In this document: one piece after another, positions 49,647-62,425 of the stretch
How positions within the stretch are numbered: position 1 is the stretch's first letter
How the letters are laid out: the number at the start of each line of letters is the position of its first letter
Origin: Omphiscola glabra
Lineage: Eukaryota > Mollusca > Gastropoda > Lymnaeidae
Direction of reading: 5' to 3'
Length of the DNA stretch: 64,000 bases
Assembly: GCA_964017045.1 (NCBI GenBank)
Contig: OZ024807.1
Coordinates: forward strand, 22,694,597 to 22,758,596
The notes under the pieces: generated by a model
The model's database searches: none
Seen by the model: the letters and a program-made list of their open reading frames with translations, nothing else
Told to the model about the DNA's origin: nothing
Program-made: the position numbers and the translations under genes

Positions 49647-50003
49647 CATGCACATCAAATTTGTTGCACACAGCCACCTTCCTATCACTGTATTCACAAG
49701 TTAGTTTAGTCAAATCCATGGCCATAAGACGTCCGATATCATAAAACGAAACATCAACGTACATAGTGCTCCGCATAATGAACTGTTCGTCCTCATATAA
49801 ATCCACTGAAGCGGAGGAAAACATTGTATACTCAATCTGTTTGTTGCGATGACACATGTCGACATCACATATGTATAATATTGTATTTGTACCGGTCTCT
49901 GGGCTGTACATGCTCCACGTTAAGTTAGTGGCGGCCGCTGTGCTGACTTCGCAGGAAAAGTTGACCTTTACACCTTCTAGTACGGAACATGTTATTTCAG
50001 ATG
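49647..50003 (-). CDS. Ig-like domain exon, segmental copy 2
   Basis: A 357-base exon, phase 1-1, acceptor CAGCAG, donor GTAAGC. It is the paralogue of 4585-4935, two codons longer through a change in the RLMAMDLTK loop. It keeps EITCSV, NFSC, NLTW, YICDVDMC, LTCEY and VAVCN. About 28 codons differ by replacement and about 9 silently in my hand alignment, with no stop or frameshift. As for copy 1, an extracellular Ig-like domain is the firm call; the rest of the gene is unresolved. Confidence 0.75.
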
Positions 50004-50009
50004 CTGCTG

Positions 50010-50830
50010 TGCATTAAAAGAGTTAATAATGTTTAAAATTATAAATGATTAAACTTATTTTTTCATACTATTGTTTTACCCATGCTTAACACTACGTGCG
50101 TAATATTCTAGGACGACTAAACTAAAGCTAGGGGTAAACAAATAATAATTCCGTTTCCTTATGAGAGTCTCACATTTGCGATCTAAGCATAAACTCATAA
50201 AAAAAAGCCTGCTATTTAACCATTCATAGATGCATACTATTTTCACGCTAAGGCTCTAGCTGTATATACACTTATCATTTGTACGATGGTACAACAATAT
50301 CGTGATAAGAACAAAACAGGATAGCGCGAAATACTATCAAAGCTTAAACACGCGATGAAGCTGAAGAAAAAACAGATGAGCGACACACGTTGAGCTCTTT
50401 TAGTGTCAATTCCATTTTTCTCGGCTTTATGTGAGTAAATATGAAAACATGTACTTTACTTGGACATGATTCATATAGTTTTTTGACAGATTTATGTTTA
50501 TCACATAACATACTCGAAAACATATGTCCTTTTGGGGAATTAATGATAGAGTTTATATCCAACCATGAAACAAACCTTCATTCATCCAGCTATCCAGGAT
50601 CCAGACACCAATATATCCATGCATAAAATAGTATATTTATCCAGCCATGAATCCACACAAACCAAATATCGGTCTATCAGTAAATCAAGTCAACAATTAG
50701 TCATTCATTCATAAGAAAGTCAACCTATCCGTCCATATGTCTTATTGCTGTTGTCTAACCATGTACAAGTTGTATCTTTTTTATTCAATCACTCGGCCAA
50801 CCAACACGCCCACATTAAAACTTCATATAA
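50010..50830. other. Presumed intron/flank in copy 2
   Basis: Collinear with 4940-5760 in copy 1. The minus-strand ORFs here (50344-50562 and 5198-5500) share words such as TLKELNV, but frameshifts differ between copies, so I do not call them exons. Confidence 0.45.
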
Positions 50831-50836
50831 AAGATG

Positions 50837-50917
50837 CTTGCCTAAATGTGTCTTGACGCACATCAATACAGTTATCAAAACTATATTGGAACTTGTCATC
50901 ATTAGGCCAGTCTTCAT
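50837..50917 (-). CDS. Possible signal-peptide first exon, copy 2
   Basis: Reads MKTGLMMTSSN and the same hydrophobic core as copy 1 (IVLITVLMCV). The proposed donor of copy 1 is not conserved, so how it would splice to the Ig exon is unclear. Confidence 0.35.
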
Positions 50918-50999
50918 AGATAAGAATTTCGGATTGTATAAATCTATACTGTTAATGGTAATCGCAATTATAGTTAAAGCTTAATGTATAATTCACTCA

Positions 51000-53780
51000 T
51001 TTTATTAATCTAAAAATGAATTTATAATGATTGTGTGTATTCATTGTGCTATAAATATAATATTCAATAAATAACAAATACAATTTTATTTATTTAAATG
51101 CAATTTTTTTTGTTTTTAAATGACTCCCTTTTCTTATAAAATAAGTCCCGAAAATCTAAATTCTAGTTCAAGCAGGCGGCATTATGACTGATTAAGACTT
51201 AGTTTCCGTAGAGGTTTCATTTTAAGACTCTATAAAATAAAATTGAAATGAAATTGATTTTATAACATAGATTTTTCGTTTGTTTTAATGCTCACTAAGA
51301 GTTTAAAAAACGCTTGATACATATTATAAACTTCCCCACTTTTATAGTGTTTACAAACTCTTTAAGTAAAATACTTTCTATCCTTTATTACGTCTTATGG
51401 AAGAGGGGAAAACCTATTTTAAAGGGCGTTTTCTTGTTCATGCTCATATTTTCAAAACTGACATAAAATCAATTAAGTAATTTACAACACGCCGTTAATT
51501 AAAAGGTGTTAAATGACAAAGCAATGTATTTAAATGGTGTTAAATTCTTTTTTTTTAGAGAACGAAATAATTTAAAAAGTTAAAGAACAAACGATGAATA
51601 CATCTAAAAGCTAATTTCTAGAGATGTAATTTTTGTCCAAGATATTGTCAATGACTATTTCCAGCGTGAGTTTTGCTTAATTTGTGGTCCAGTGAAATAC
51701 TTTTGCAACAGACATTCTCTGTGGAGCTGAAGCATGCAACGTGTGTGCCAGGTAGTCTTTATTCTACTAGACAGTCGTGTTTGTGCTAGTAGTAGAAATA
51801 TATTTAAAAATGTTTAAGCAAAAAACTTAAAACTAGAGCAACAATAAAATAAAATAAAAAACAAACAAACATAACAAATCAAAAACAAAATAAGCGTAAT
51901 ACTTGTAAGCATGTTGTTCAACAATTTACAAATTACAACAGGATGGGAAAAGAAATCACAATTGAAAATAGGGCAAAAAATAAGGGTAATAAAGGGGGTA
52001 TGGGTAGGCCATTACATGAGCAAACTGATGATGAATTTCGTATTACAAGCACTGTTGAAACGGCCAATGGCAATTATAAAGATGAACACACAAATGTACA
52101 TTTTTAAACAATTTCGACAAGGATGTAATATAATTTTGAGGATGTTTGAAAGAGATAGAGACAAGAGCCAGTGATCGGAAGGCTTGAAATTCAATTATAA
52201 ATGGTTAACAAGTGATGAAGTGCAGATTATGAAATAGATACAGGGAAGACTGAAAATATTCAATATTTTCTTAAAAATGGTCCAACGCATTGTAAAATAA
52301 CCAATGTATCGTATTTAACAAACCAAAATACACCCACCTAATCAGGGACGTAGATTTAATAAATGCTGATTAAGATATAGATCAAAAACAATTATTATTC
52401 ATTCTACAAACAAATTTACTGTACGAAACGTTTGGCAACATAAATATATAAAAGAACTCCAGTAGTGCGTTATTTTCCAAATTATGTTTATTCGAATTAG
52501 CGGTTGTTGGAAATGCCCGACACTGCGTTTAGTTTTATTCAAATTATATTTGCTATGCTCATTATATAAAGCTGGCGTACAATAAGCGAAAAATATTCCC
52601 GACCATGTAGCAAAAGAAACGTAAATCTAGATAGCGATTGTACACTAAGTGACCAGACCGAGATTATGAGTTCTGCAAACATGTAAATTATTAGATATTT
52701 ACAAATAAACGCTTTCAAAGAAAAGTTTTCTCAGATTGTATTCCAAAGCGCTCGTTTGTCTTGGGTGCAGAGAAATAGAAAGATCGTACACCGTACGTTT
52801 TTGAGTACGTAATATGAAAACATAAATAATCACTAGTATATAATCATTGCTAATAAATAAACATTATTTATTCACACTTGTATTATTTTTTAAAAGCAGG
52901 TAATATTTTCTTAATTTCATAAAAATTACATATTTAAAAACTTAATGTACATACGAGTGGTTGATTCATTAGAATAATATATCATCTTATATTATTATTG
53001 TAAATTTGATATCGTGTGAATTGAAAATGGATATATATATTTTTTTTTAATGTTACGATTTCCTGGTCTATTACATCTATGCAGTCATCACATTTTCCAA
53101 AATCCTTTTTTATGTGCCCTTCTCAAGATAAACAAATGAACTTTTATATAATAAATACTTTTAATTGCAAAGGAAATATTACTCTTCCTTTTGTTTTTTG
53201 TTTGCTTTTTCCGTCTCGTTTTCTATGTTACAACTTTGGTTTGCGCAATGAATCTAAAAATAATAATGTATGCGAATTATTTTAATAAAGTGTAAAACTT
53301 GTTTGAATTGTTGAGGCTGTGATGTCCAGAAAACTGAGATACAAGTCTATAGGAATTTAAATTGCATTTCAACATATTGTTTAATTGTTTAAGAGTCTCA
53401 CAGCCATCTCGTTGATCCTCTAAAAAGTGAGGAAGACTAAGAAATGTGTTAAATTAATCCATAATCGTGCACCTGTAAAACACATTCCTCAACCTAGTTA
53501 CATTTATTGGAATCATGTTTTTAGAACTAGGCAATAATTGTTAATATATTTTCTGTATCCAAACTATATAAAAAAGTTACGTTTAGTTTAAACACGAAGA
53601 AAGTGCATTCTTTTTATACAAAACATTAAAGATGAAACATTGAAAGATTGGGAAGATAGTTTAGTTAATAGTAATGCATTTTATTTTGGGGACAAGTTTT
53701 GTCGTAAATGGATTTTTAAAAAAAAAGCCTAAATTTTTTTTTTTCATTTCAACAAATCTTTTTGACAGATCTCGTGTACA
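51000..53780. other. Gene-free part of segmental copy 2
   Basis: Collinear in pieces with 5920-11030. The stretch 52480-52745 is also the inverted intron relic of the Ig gene, but its exon (8292-8501 in copy 1) is missing. No gene was recognised. Confidence 0.5.
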
Positions 53781-53789
53781 TTCTTATAT

Positions 53790-54180
53790 AAAATGGCCAT
53801 GGGACTAATTCCGGCCATCCCAGCAAACAATTATCTTACCCCACAGAAGCCAGGCCGATTAATTAGAGCCAAACTGTCACTTAACACTGACTTAACATCT
53901 GACAACCCCATGAGAAATTACACCCGAAACAATAACAAATGCTTCACTGTGCCTCGGAGTAACACAGTGCAACATAAGCAGTCGTTCTTTCCACGCACCA
54001 TAATCGCTTGGAACAACCTGGACAATACCGCCGTGAAATCGACAACGATCGAAAGCTTCAAGGCCGCCCTGGCATCTGCTAGGAGCCGTTAGATTGGCAA
54101 CATCGCTTCCCCAACCGTTGCACATATGCCAGTATATGGATGCAGCAACGTACAGAACCAGAACCAGAACCAGAACTGGT
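53790..54180 (+). mobile_element. Non-LTR retrotransposon 3' fragment
   Basis: The frame at 53793-54092 encodes the last about 100 residues of a non-LTR polyprotein: GLIPAIPANNYLTP, then SFFPRTIIAWNNL and TIESFKAAL, the usual ending of such polyproteins. The insert ends in an (AGAACC)n-type tail (54156-54178). Copy 1 is uninterrupted at the matching place (about 11070-11085), so this is a 5'-truncated insertion after the duplication. The ORF is not a host gene. Confidence 0.8.
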
Positions 54181-55800
54181 GTTTGTAATCAACGTGTTGT
54201 CATTGTGGATTTAATTAGGGTAACCGAAATAAACTATCTTTTAATTACGTTAAGATTTGGGTACAATTGAATTGTATTTTGATTTTGTTTATAGAAATGC
54301 GATTAATAAATATTCCAGATTAGCAATACACTTCATTCAAGTGTTCGAATGCAAACTATTCTTCATGTTAAATCCTTTGTTAGTATACCGAGCCTAGACA
54401 GCCATGTTAGTTTATGTTTACGAATAAACATCGAAGAGCACTTACGGAAAGGGTTTTTAAATTTAATTTTAATTTTTAGTTTTGGGGTTGGGGTCATTAG
54501 AAGTGTTTTTTTTTTAGCCATTTTTAAATGAACATATCAATATATCAAATTTCGTTAGTGGTTAAGATATTTAAAATGGTGTACATTTTGTTTGTAATCG
54601 TTAAAGGAATACTTTAATTTTCTTTTTTTAGTTCAAAGGCGTAAAAAAGGTAGAGTAAGCAGATTATATTTATTATACGGAAAATCTGATGATTTCTCTC
54701 TTGATATTCAATTCAAGGGCTTAGAATAGTGTCGTACTTTGTTTTGTTTATTTGTGTGTTTATTTGTGTGTTTATTTGTGCTTTGTTTTTTTTGTAATTA
54801 ACTATGTAAAACACCAAACCCAGATACAGTTAAATAGATACAAATGGGATTGCTATATATTGAGCAATTGCAGGGAAAATCAACTCAAAATTCCTACCAT
54901 TATTATCCAACTAAGATTGGATTATATCTTCTCGTAAGCCAAAACAAGATAATGTTAAAATGTAGCGCTGATATAAATAGCCCACACTCTAACGATTCCT
55001 AATGATGCACACAGCACACTGCGTATATCTGCATAGAAGGGATTTTATTTTTAAAAAAGAAACAAAAACAATATAATTTATATTTTACATTATTTAAATT
55101 GAATTAAATCAAATCCAGAATAATAAATGTACTTATTTTTAAATGTAAATAAATGTCATATACACAATGTATTTATTATTATTTTCCAATGAAGAAAAAT
55201 GTTAGTATAATAATTAAATATTTATTATTAGTTAAATATTAATCCGATTTTGAGTGTTAAAATATGCTCATACAATTTAACAGTGAAAACATTATACCCA
55301 AATTTTGTAATTCTTAGATGTGGCCAATAAAAGGAGATTGACACAATAATATTATTGGCGTATTATAATTGTTAATATAAAAGCTAATACATTTTTTAAA
55401 AATATGGCAAACAGAAAAATTAACTTTCCACAAATATCTTAAATCTGAATCATGTCGTTTTAAATAGTTGCATTCCAAAGATCGACTACAATACAAATGT
55501 AATAGTCTTATGTGAAACAAAAGCGCACAAACTTATGGTATCTATTTAGAATAGAGACCGACCGAAAGTGATTTTCTGATTTCGTCCGAAACCAAAACTA
55601 GCCCTACTTTAAAAAAAAAAGACTTTTAGCTGAAACCAAAGCTGAAATGAAAGTCTTAAGGAGATTTTGGCTGAAACCAAAGCCAAAGCCAAAATTTAAT
55701 TATTTAGATATTTTTAAATTCGTTCACGCGTACATTCTGCACATTATTTTTTATAAAAAGGAGATCAATGTGAATGTAAATTTAAAAAAAAAACAACAAC
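54181..55800. other. Gene-free part of segmental copy 2
   Basis: Collinear with 11080-11930 in part. From 55545 it contains a stretch rich in GAAACCAAAGC motifs (55570-55700), which reads like another small repeat inserted beside the hAT end. No gene was recognised. Confidence 0.45.
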
Positions 55801-55802
55801 TA

Positions 55803-57662
55803 ATGTAGGGGTCTTAAACTCGCGACCCTCGGACCATTTGCGACCCGCGGGACTATATTTTGCAGCCTGCTACATGAAACCAAAGTTTAGTGTTAATACG
55901 ACCGGCGCGTTTTCTCAATTCTCATATTTATAACGCGACCCTCTACGACGGTTTTAGTCGAATTTCACCAAGTAATCTAATTCTGATTTTGTAATGTTTC
56001 TATATATGTTTGTATGTTTATTATAATAGTAAGAACCGTTTTAAAATCGGAGTGAACGTTTTTCATTTTATATCATTTTATGAGACAAACATGGCAAGAG
56101 TGCGGTTTTGATAAAAGCTTTAACAAGTCAGTTGGTGGGTAAAGCACAACCATAATTGTGTAAATCGTAGCAATCGGATACAGTATCAAAGAATTCCTAT
56201 AGAAAATGCTAGATTTTTACGAGTGAGAGAAATTCCGAACATGTCAGCTGGGTAACTTTCAAAACTGGGTTAGTCAAAAAGGGTTACCGGAAATTTAATC
56301 GAAAGAAATTTCGTCGTCGGAAAATTGACGAACGGAAATTTGATCGAACGGAAATTGTGTCGAATCTTTTTTCTAGTTCATACATTTACATTGTCGTCAA
56401 ATTTCTTTTTTGAACGCAATATACTATATATTAAACAGATAATGCGCTCAAAAAGAAACTTGACGAAAAATTTTAACGTATAAACTAAAAAAAAAAAAAA
56501 AAGGATTCGACAAAATTTCCGTTAGATCAAATTTTCGTCGATCAATTTTCCGTCAACGAAATTTCTTTAGAACAGATTTCCGGATACGGTAAAAAAAAAT
56601 GTTTGTACGATAAAAAAATCAAAATTCATTGTCCATACAAATCTTCTTTCTTCGCATAAATACTTCATAAATGTGGCCTGCTACTGCATACTGTTTGAAC
56701 ACGTTTTAGCCTTTAATGCCTTCATGGAGATGGATGGGGTGTTGTAACTGTACTAACTGATCACAAATTGCTCATGGACTTGGCTTTTCTTGTTGACATT
56801 ACACATGAGCGTAATGTAAGAATCAAGAAGTTAAGAGATCATTGATATATTTGACAGTGTTGCCTATGACAATGTAAGGGCATTCGGTACAATATGTCAT
56901 TGTGTATTATGGTTTCTAGAGAAACATCTGCCATTTCCCAACATTCAAAGTACTTTTGGACTCGTAAACACTAATCAATAGTAACTTAGTCGTAAGTATA
57001 CTGATACCATAGCAAAAATAAATGAGAAAAAAAAGATCACATTTTGCAGACTTTAAAACACACCCAGCTTTCCAGCTTTGGTTAAACCTTTCTCCATTCA
57101 ATGTGGACAATGCGCCACAACCAACATTTTTTGAGCTTCGAATGGAGCTGATGGATCTTCAGTGCACATCTAAGTTCAGGGAAGTGAATTGAAAAACAGA
57201 CACGTATGGACATTTTATTAGAACATTTACATCTAACTTCACTGAGGTTTTAAGGTTGTTCAAGCGGATCTTATGACTTTTTGCAAGTTCCTATCTGTGA
57301 TAAAATCTCTTTTTCACTATGAACTTTACAAGTCAAAATTCATGGCCAAACTTACTGATAAGAATCTGCTAGCTGTACTGAGCGTCTCAGTTGCTTCCTC
57401 ACTCAAGACAAAGATGATTAACTATGTAAGATGAAGCTCTGCTAGGTCTGTGGCAAAAAAAAAAAATAGGAGGACGAAATTGAAGCCTAGCTGTTGAAAA
57501 GCCTTAATATATGTATCTGTTATTTACCGAGGTTAAGCAGATTGTAAAAGCTGTACGTTATTTAATTTGTAATCGCTTTTTTTTTTGGTATATTTGATGC
57601 GGCCCAGTCTCAATCCGATTGTACCTCATGAGTTCCTTGGGTGATTTGAGTTTGAGACACTT
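55803..57662 (+). mobile_element. hAT transposon relic, copy 2, both ends visible
   Basis: The left end GGGGTCTTAAACTCGCGACC and the right end GAGTTTGAGACACTT are imperfect inverted repeats of the GGTCTCAAACTCGCGG hAT type. Inside, broken plus-strand frames match a hAT transposase (LAFLVDITHE.N near 56780; MELMDLQC near 57145). Stops and frameshifts make it inactive. It is interrupted by the MITE at 56281-56592. Copy 1 holds the same relic without its left end. Confidence 0.7.
56281..56592. mobile_element. MITE with about 100-bp inverted repeats
   Basis: The left arm begins GTTACCGGAAATTT and contains GAAATTTCGTCGTCGGAAAA. The right arm is its imperfect reverse complement and ends CCGGATACGGTAA. 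The arms flank a short centre with an A-run (56490-56504). At the matching place copy 1 (about 12390) has no insert. The transposase family was not determined. Confidence 0.8.
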
Positions 57663-57664
57663 GA

Positions 57665-59105
57665 TCTAATGAATGATTTGGCTTTTACCATTTTAATTAA
57701 AACAATCAAATACATTTCTTTAAAATTGTTTTTATAAATAGTATGGATGAAGAATGTTCAAGGGGGGGGGGGGGGAGGAAAGGCAAACTTTATGCAAAAT
57801 AGACAATTTAGTGACTTTTTATTTTAAAATATAATAACAACCTAGAACATACCCCTACAATAATTATTGATCCTCTAATAGAGATAATTTTAATCTAAAT
57901 ATTATACGTTATTAAGGCTATACAAATATCACCACAAGGTTTTGCGGTTTTCAATATATTAATGGTTTTTGTTTCGTAAATAACTGGCAAAATATCTCTC
58001 TATTTATATTTAGCCTACTACCAACACATTCGTTTTTCCGTGCCGGTGACGTAATTATTTCGTTTGGTGACCACACTGCATCATTCCCATTGGTTTGGGA
58101 AATTATTATTTATATTAATGGGTCTCTTAAATTTGTTGTTCTGACGGGTCTCGACGGAGAATCGAAAAATACATCTCAATAGTTCATTAATATCATACAA
58201 GTTAACGATCTGCAGTAGGTCTACTACATAATTATAGTACTAAACCGTGATACATCCATACGCATATTACTCGTCAATAACATTTTTTGTGAGGATGATT
58301 ATGATAAATTTCAAAAAATTAATGGTTTAAAAAAGGCCTAATTTTATTTTTTTTTAAAAATAAAACAAAATTAATAATAGAAATATTACCATTACCTGGC
58401 TGTATGCACTATATTCAACTTTGCTTATGACAACATTGGTGAGCATGATAATGATAAAAAAATCAATATCACAAATGATGAATTGAATACAGGAGCCAGA
58501 ACGATTAATAAATTGATCGTGGGCCCTTAATATATAGAAGAATAAACCTAGGGTTAAAAATTTTATTTTTGAAAAAAAATTAAAACAGAAATAATTAACT
58601 AAATATTACCATTCCATTAGTTTTTCTTTCACAAAACGTTTTACATTTCCTTAGGCCTAGTTGAAATGTAATTTTTGGAAATATCGTACACGTAGATCAT
58701 CATGATGCTGTGAGCCGTTTTTGCTGAGTATTATTCATTTAAAATAAGATAACAGCAATTCAGCAATACCATAACGTGGACATATCAATAGTGTATTTGA
58801 CAAATGAGGCATCTTACATTTGGCATCAATGCAGTTTGGAATATTTTTTTTTCCCGCCTTAACTCGTTTTCCAGTTAAAACAGAATATGAAAATAAGTAA
58901 TAAACCAACAAGCAAATAATGATCAACAAGGTATTGAAAATATACGTCTGAAGTTGTATTGTAATGTCTTTTAAATGATTCTTATTTAAACTGTGTCGTC
59001 ATTTACGTCACAAACGATCTGTATAATAATTCATGAACCATGTCTTTGTCTTTTTAAGGTATTTGATTAGATACTACATTCAATATTTCATTTCATTTGC
59101 AATTA
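57665..59105. other. Gene-free part of segmental copy 2
   Basis: Collinear with 13250-14715. Contains a 14-base G run at 57762-57775. Confidence 0.55.
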
Positions 59106-59920
59106 ATTTTGATTTAGCCGAAACATTTATGAAGCTGGAATTTCCTAAGGAGTCAGGAAAAAAGCACAGTAACCCCGTAGTTCCTGAAAGAAAGAAGTCT
59201 ACATCAGAGAAAAAAAAAACACGAATTAGGATCTGTAGTGAATATTTTAAAACTAAAGATCCAGAGTTAGAAATAGCCAGGTACCCAGTGCCATTACAGT
59301 AAGGAATTATTAGAAAGTTTGCAAGTGGGATTTTAATTCTCAAACAAAGAATCTGCTGATGCCTATAATCAGATCAAGTTTTCAAAAGAAAATAAACGAG
59401 AAATTAGTCTTAAACAATCATAAATGTGTATTGCTTCTGGCATGTTTACAACTTGTGATTACATCTGCACCAAATAGTTCAAGGAAATCATGTACACTTA
59501 CATACAATTTGCGTAGAGAAACAGTGTACATGGATGACATTCAAGTAGGTGTAAAGTATGAGGAGGACCATGCAACTAAACTTCGAACGATGTTGAACAG
59601 CCTGAATGAAAAGCGCTTTAAGTGCAATTTGGAAAAAAAAAACATGTTTGACCAACAATCAATCGCAATGCTTTATTAAAATGAGCAAAAGAAGATGTAA
59701 TTATAACCATGCCGGCACCAACCGATGTTGTCAGTCTACCGTCATTTCTAGGTCAAATGCAGTTTTAAAACAAGCTCTTACCACACATGACAACTGTACT
59801 TGAGCCAATTTTCACCATTCTGATAAAGTTCTGGCTCACCATTTGATGATCACCTAGCCAGCTGCTGAACAATCGGCTAATAAGAACTCTTATTGATACT
59901 CTAGTTTTATATCCTGCTCA
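59106..59920 (+). pseudogene. Gypsy reverse transcriptase relic
   Basis: Plus-strand pieces of Gypsy pol in order. The RT N-terminal block (59120-59250) carries NPVVP and TRIRIC. The catalytic YMDD lies at 59527-59538, followed by the KRFKCNLEKK block. Near 59710-59760 other frames give APTDVVSL.SFLGQMQ, the RT to RNase H junction. Frameshifts and stops are frequent. Copy 1 shares only the first block. Confidence 0.75.
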
Positions 59921-60019
59921 TTGAGCACATGGACAACATCTTTAACACACATCCGTCTGTAATTAAACAAATAGACATCATAATGAATTATTTTACCAGG
60001 GATATCTTAGTTATGTAAG

Positions 60020-60350
60020 ATAAGATGGAACACCATCAAACTCTAAACCATAATGAGCTTCCGTTACAATCACCCATGTTATGGGTCCACGGCTTTGTAA
60101 GTTAAAGATAAAAGCGAATGGCACTACATGGACAAGACATTTAGACCAACTTCGATTCATGTACGAATCAGAATAAAAATATAGAAACGGGTTTTGGATA
60201 TAATGACAGGGATTCATTACCAAACAACTCAGACAGCACTGTATCATTAACGTCAACACATCCAGAAACTTTAAGTCCACCTAAGATGTAGTTTAATACT
60301 CGATATCCGATACCCACAGTCTATAACATACCCAGAAGATCTCAAAGACA
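60020..60350 (+). pseudogene. Gypsy integrase C-terminal relic
   Basis: Near 60115-60160 one plus frame reads NGTTWTRHLDQLRF, the W.RH.DQLR motif typical of the end of Gypsy integrases. The RNase H and most of the integrase are missing between this and the RT relic, so a large internal deletion is likely. Confidence 0.6.
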
Positions 60351-61190
60351 AAGCCAAGCGCATTTTTTTTACTGGTTTTGTCATTATCAAGGAGTTTTTA
60401 TACTGGACCATACCGTACAAATAGACATATTTTGTACATATTATGTTATTAATTTATTATTTTCAATAAAACATAAAAACATAAAAGCATTCATATTCGA
60501 TCTTTTTCATTCTCTGATTTTCATCTTTCTTAAAATTAAAACTACCTTTGGTTTCTCTTCTCCTGAAAATAAATACAAAATATAAAGGTCATTTAAAATA
60601 AAAATAACCATAAAAATCTAATCATGTCTTGTTGGGATACTTTGAAATGTTTACTCAACATTTATCACACACGATTGCGCTACTTAAAAAAAGGACACTT
60701 TTGAACGTGAGCCTTTTTTTAATGAAACTATAAATCTTTTAAAGTTTTGACAAAAGTGTGTAGGCCTTTTTCAAGAAAATATTAAATTACACCAACAATG
60801 AATGCTTATTATTAATAATATTTCATTTTTAAAAAGTAGTAAACAAAAAACAAAAACACAAAGAATTACATAATGTAATTAGAAAGTAAAATGGATTAAT
60901 TTTACAAGACTGAAAAAATAATTTTGCGGTCTTTTTCAATGTTTAACTTACATTGCCTGTTATATTTTTTGTTTTTATTTGTCTTAGTGTACAGCCGTGT
61001 TTTTTGTTGTAGACATACGTTTTTTTATGTTAAACAGCAGTATATTTTATAACTTACATGCGTCTTTTTCTGTTACTTGACAGCGGTGTTTGTGCTAGTA
61101 GTAAAATAAAGACACGCCTTTTTTTAAATCACAATCATTGATGTCAACAAACATAAATATGATTTCTTCAAAAAAACACCACTGTCTATA
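60351..61190. other. No gene seen
   Basis: AT-rich DNA. A 26-base stretch near 61083 (GGTGTTTGTGCTAGTAGTA) also occurs near 51776 in segmental copy 2. Confidence 0.45.
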
Positions 61191-61650
61191 AACACCTACT
61201 TGTGTCTAGGGACAACTCTCTGATGAGTGTCACGCCTACTTGTGTCTAGGAACAACTCTCTGATGAGTGTCATGCCTACTTGTGTCTAGGAACAACTCTC
61301 TGATGAGTGTCACACCTACTTGTGTCTAGGAACAACTCTCTGATGAGTGTCACGCCTACTTGTGTCTAGGGACAACTCTCTGATGAGTGTCACGCTTACT
61401 TGTGTCTAAGAACAACTCTCTGATGAGTGTCACGCCTACTTGTGTCTAAGAACAACTCTATGATGAGTGTCACGCCTACTTGTGTCTAGGAACAACTCTC
61501 TGATGAGTGTCACGCCTACTTGTGTCTAGGAACAACTCTCTGATGAGTGTCACGCCTACTTGTGTCTAGGAACAACTCTCTGATGAGTGTCACGCCTACT
61601 TGTGTCTAGGAACAACTCTCTGATGAGTGTCACGCCTACTTGTGTCTAGG
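61191..61650. repeat. 40-bp minisatellite, about 11.5 copies
   Basis: The unit begins CTACTTGTGTCTAGGAACAA and is 40 bases long, head to tail, with rare substitutions (AGG/AAG, GGAAC/GGGAC). There are no unique spacers, so it is not a CRISPR array. Confidence 0.95.
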
Positions 61651-61929
61651 ATTATTATGTTGTATGGATTTCACACACTGGGGGCATAATTACTTTACTC
61701 ATTTACGCATTAACTATCAAACACTTCATAACACCGTTGAGTAAATGAAATGAACTTATTTATTGACATGTGTATTAATATATAGCATGATAGTGAAGGA
61801 TATGCAAAACAATTTTCATATACATTAATCTAGGTTATATTTTATCACTGATAAGGGCTTCTCGTGTAGCCTAAATCTATGCATAACAGTCCATTTGCTT
61901 TGTTTTACAATCGTATGCGATCAGACCTG

Positions 61930-62425
61930 TCAGACTTAACGTATCAATTTATTGTTCTGATTATCTGGCTTGATCAATCAGAAGTAGTTTCACTTCAAGG
62001 TGTAGGTGGTTCCTCTGATTCTTTATTTTGTGGCTCTTCGGAGCTCATCGCTTCTCGTCATGGAAGTAGAAGACAAAGCGGCATTTTATGACGTAGCTTT
62101 GATGATCTGGTTAGATCAGTAAATAATGAGATCCATTCAATGTGTAAGTGGATTCTTGGGGACTTCCGAGGGCTAAGCGCTTCTCATAGCGTTCACTTAA
62201 GGGAACAAAACCGCAATGCGATGCAATGGACTCACTTCAATAGTAGAAATGCATTCTCAAATTATTTTCTTCGTGGTTTTTGTTGGCTCAGCGCTTCTCA
62301 GGTAATTCACGTAAGTAGATGTTATGGCTCTACAATAAAGAGATCCATATATGTTGGAAGTGGACTCTTCATCCTATGTACCTCGTGGCCTTTTAGGGCT
62401 CATCACTTCTAATGGCGTTCACAAC
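61930..62425. repeat. Degenerate about 120-bp repeat, four copies
   Basis: GGCTCATCGCTTCTCGTCAT, GGGCTAAGCGCTTCTCATAG, GGCTCAGCGCTTCTCAGG and GGGCTCATCACTTCTAATGG begin near 62041, 62170, 62287 and 62398. The units between them share AGTGGA and TTCACTT words. This is an old tandem array, richer in GC than its flanks. Confidence 0.6.

Larger units (their letters stand above)
48700..59390 (+). repeat. Segmental duplication, copy 2
   Basis: A 10.7-kb partner of 3340-15010, same orientation. It lacks copy 1's blocks at 7790-8530 and 8820-10060. It carries its own insertions at about 53790-54180 (non-LTR fragment) and 56281-56592 (MITE), and it keeps the hAT 5' end at about 55803. Similarity stops near 59390, inside a Gypsy RT relic. 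Confidence 0.88.
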
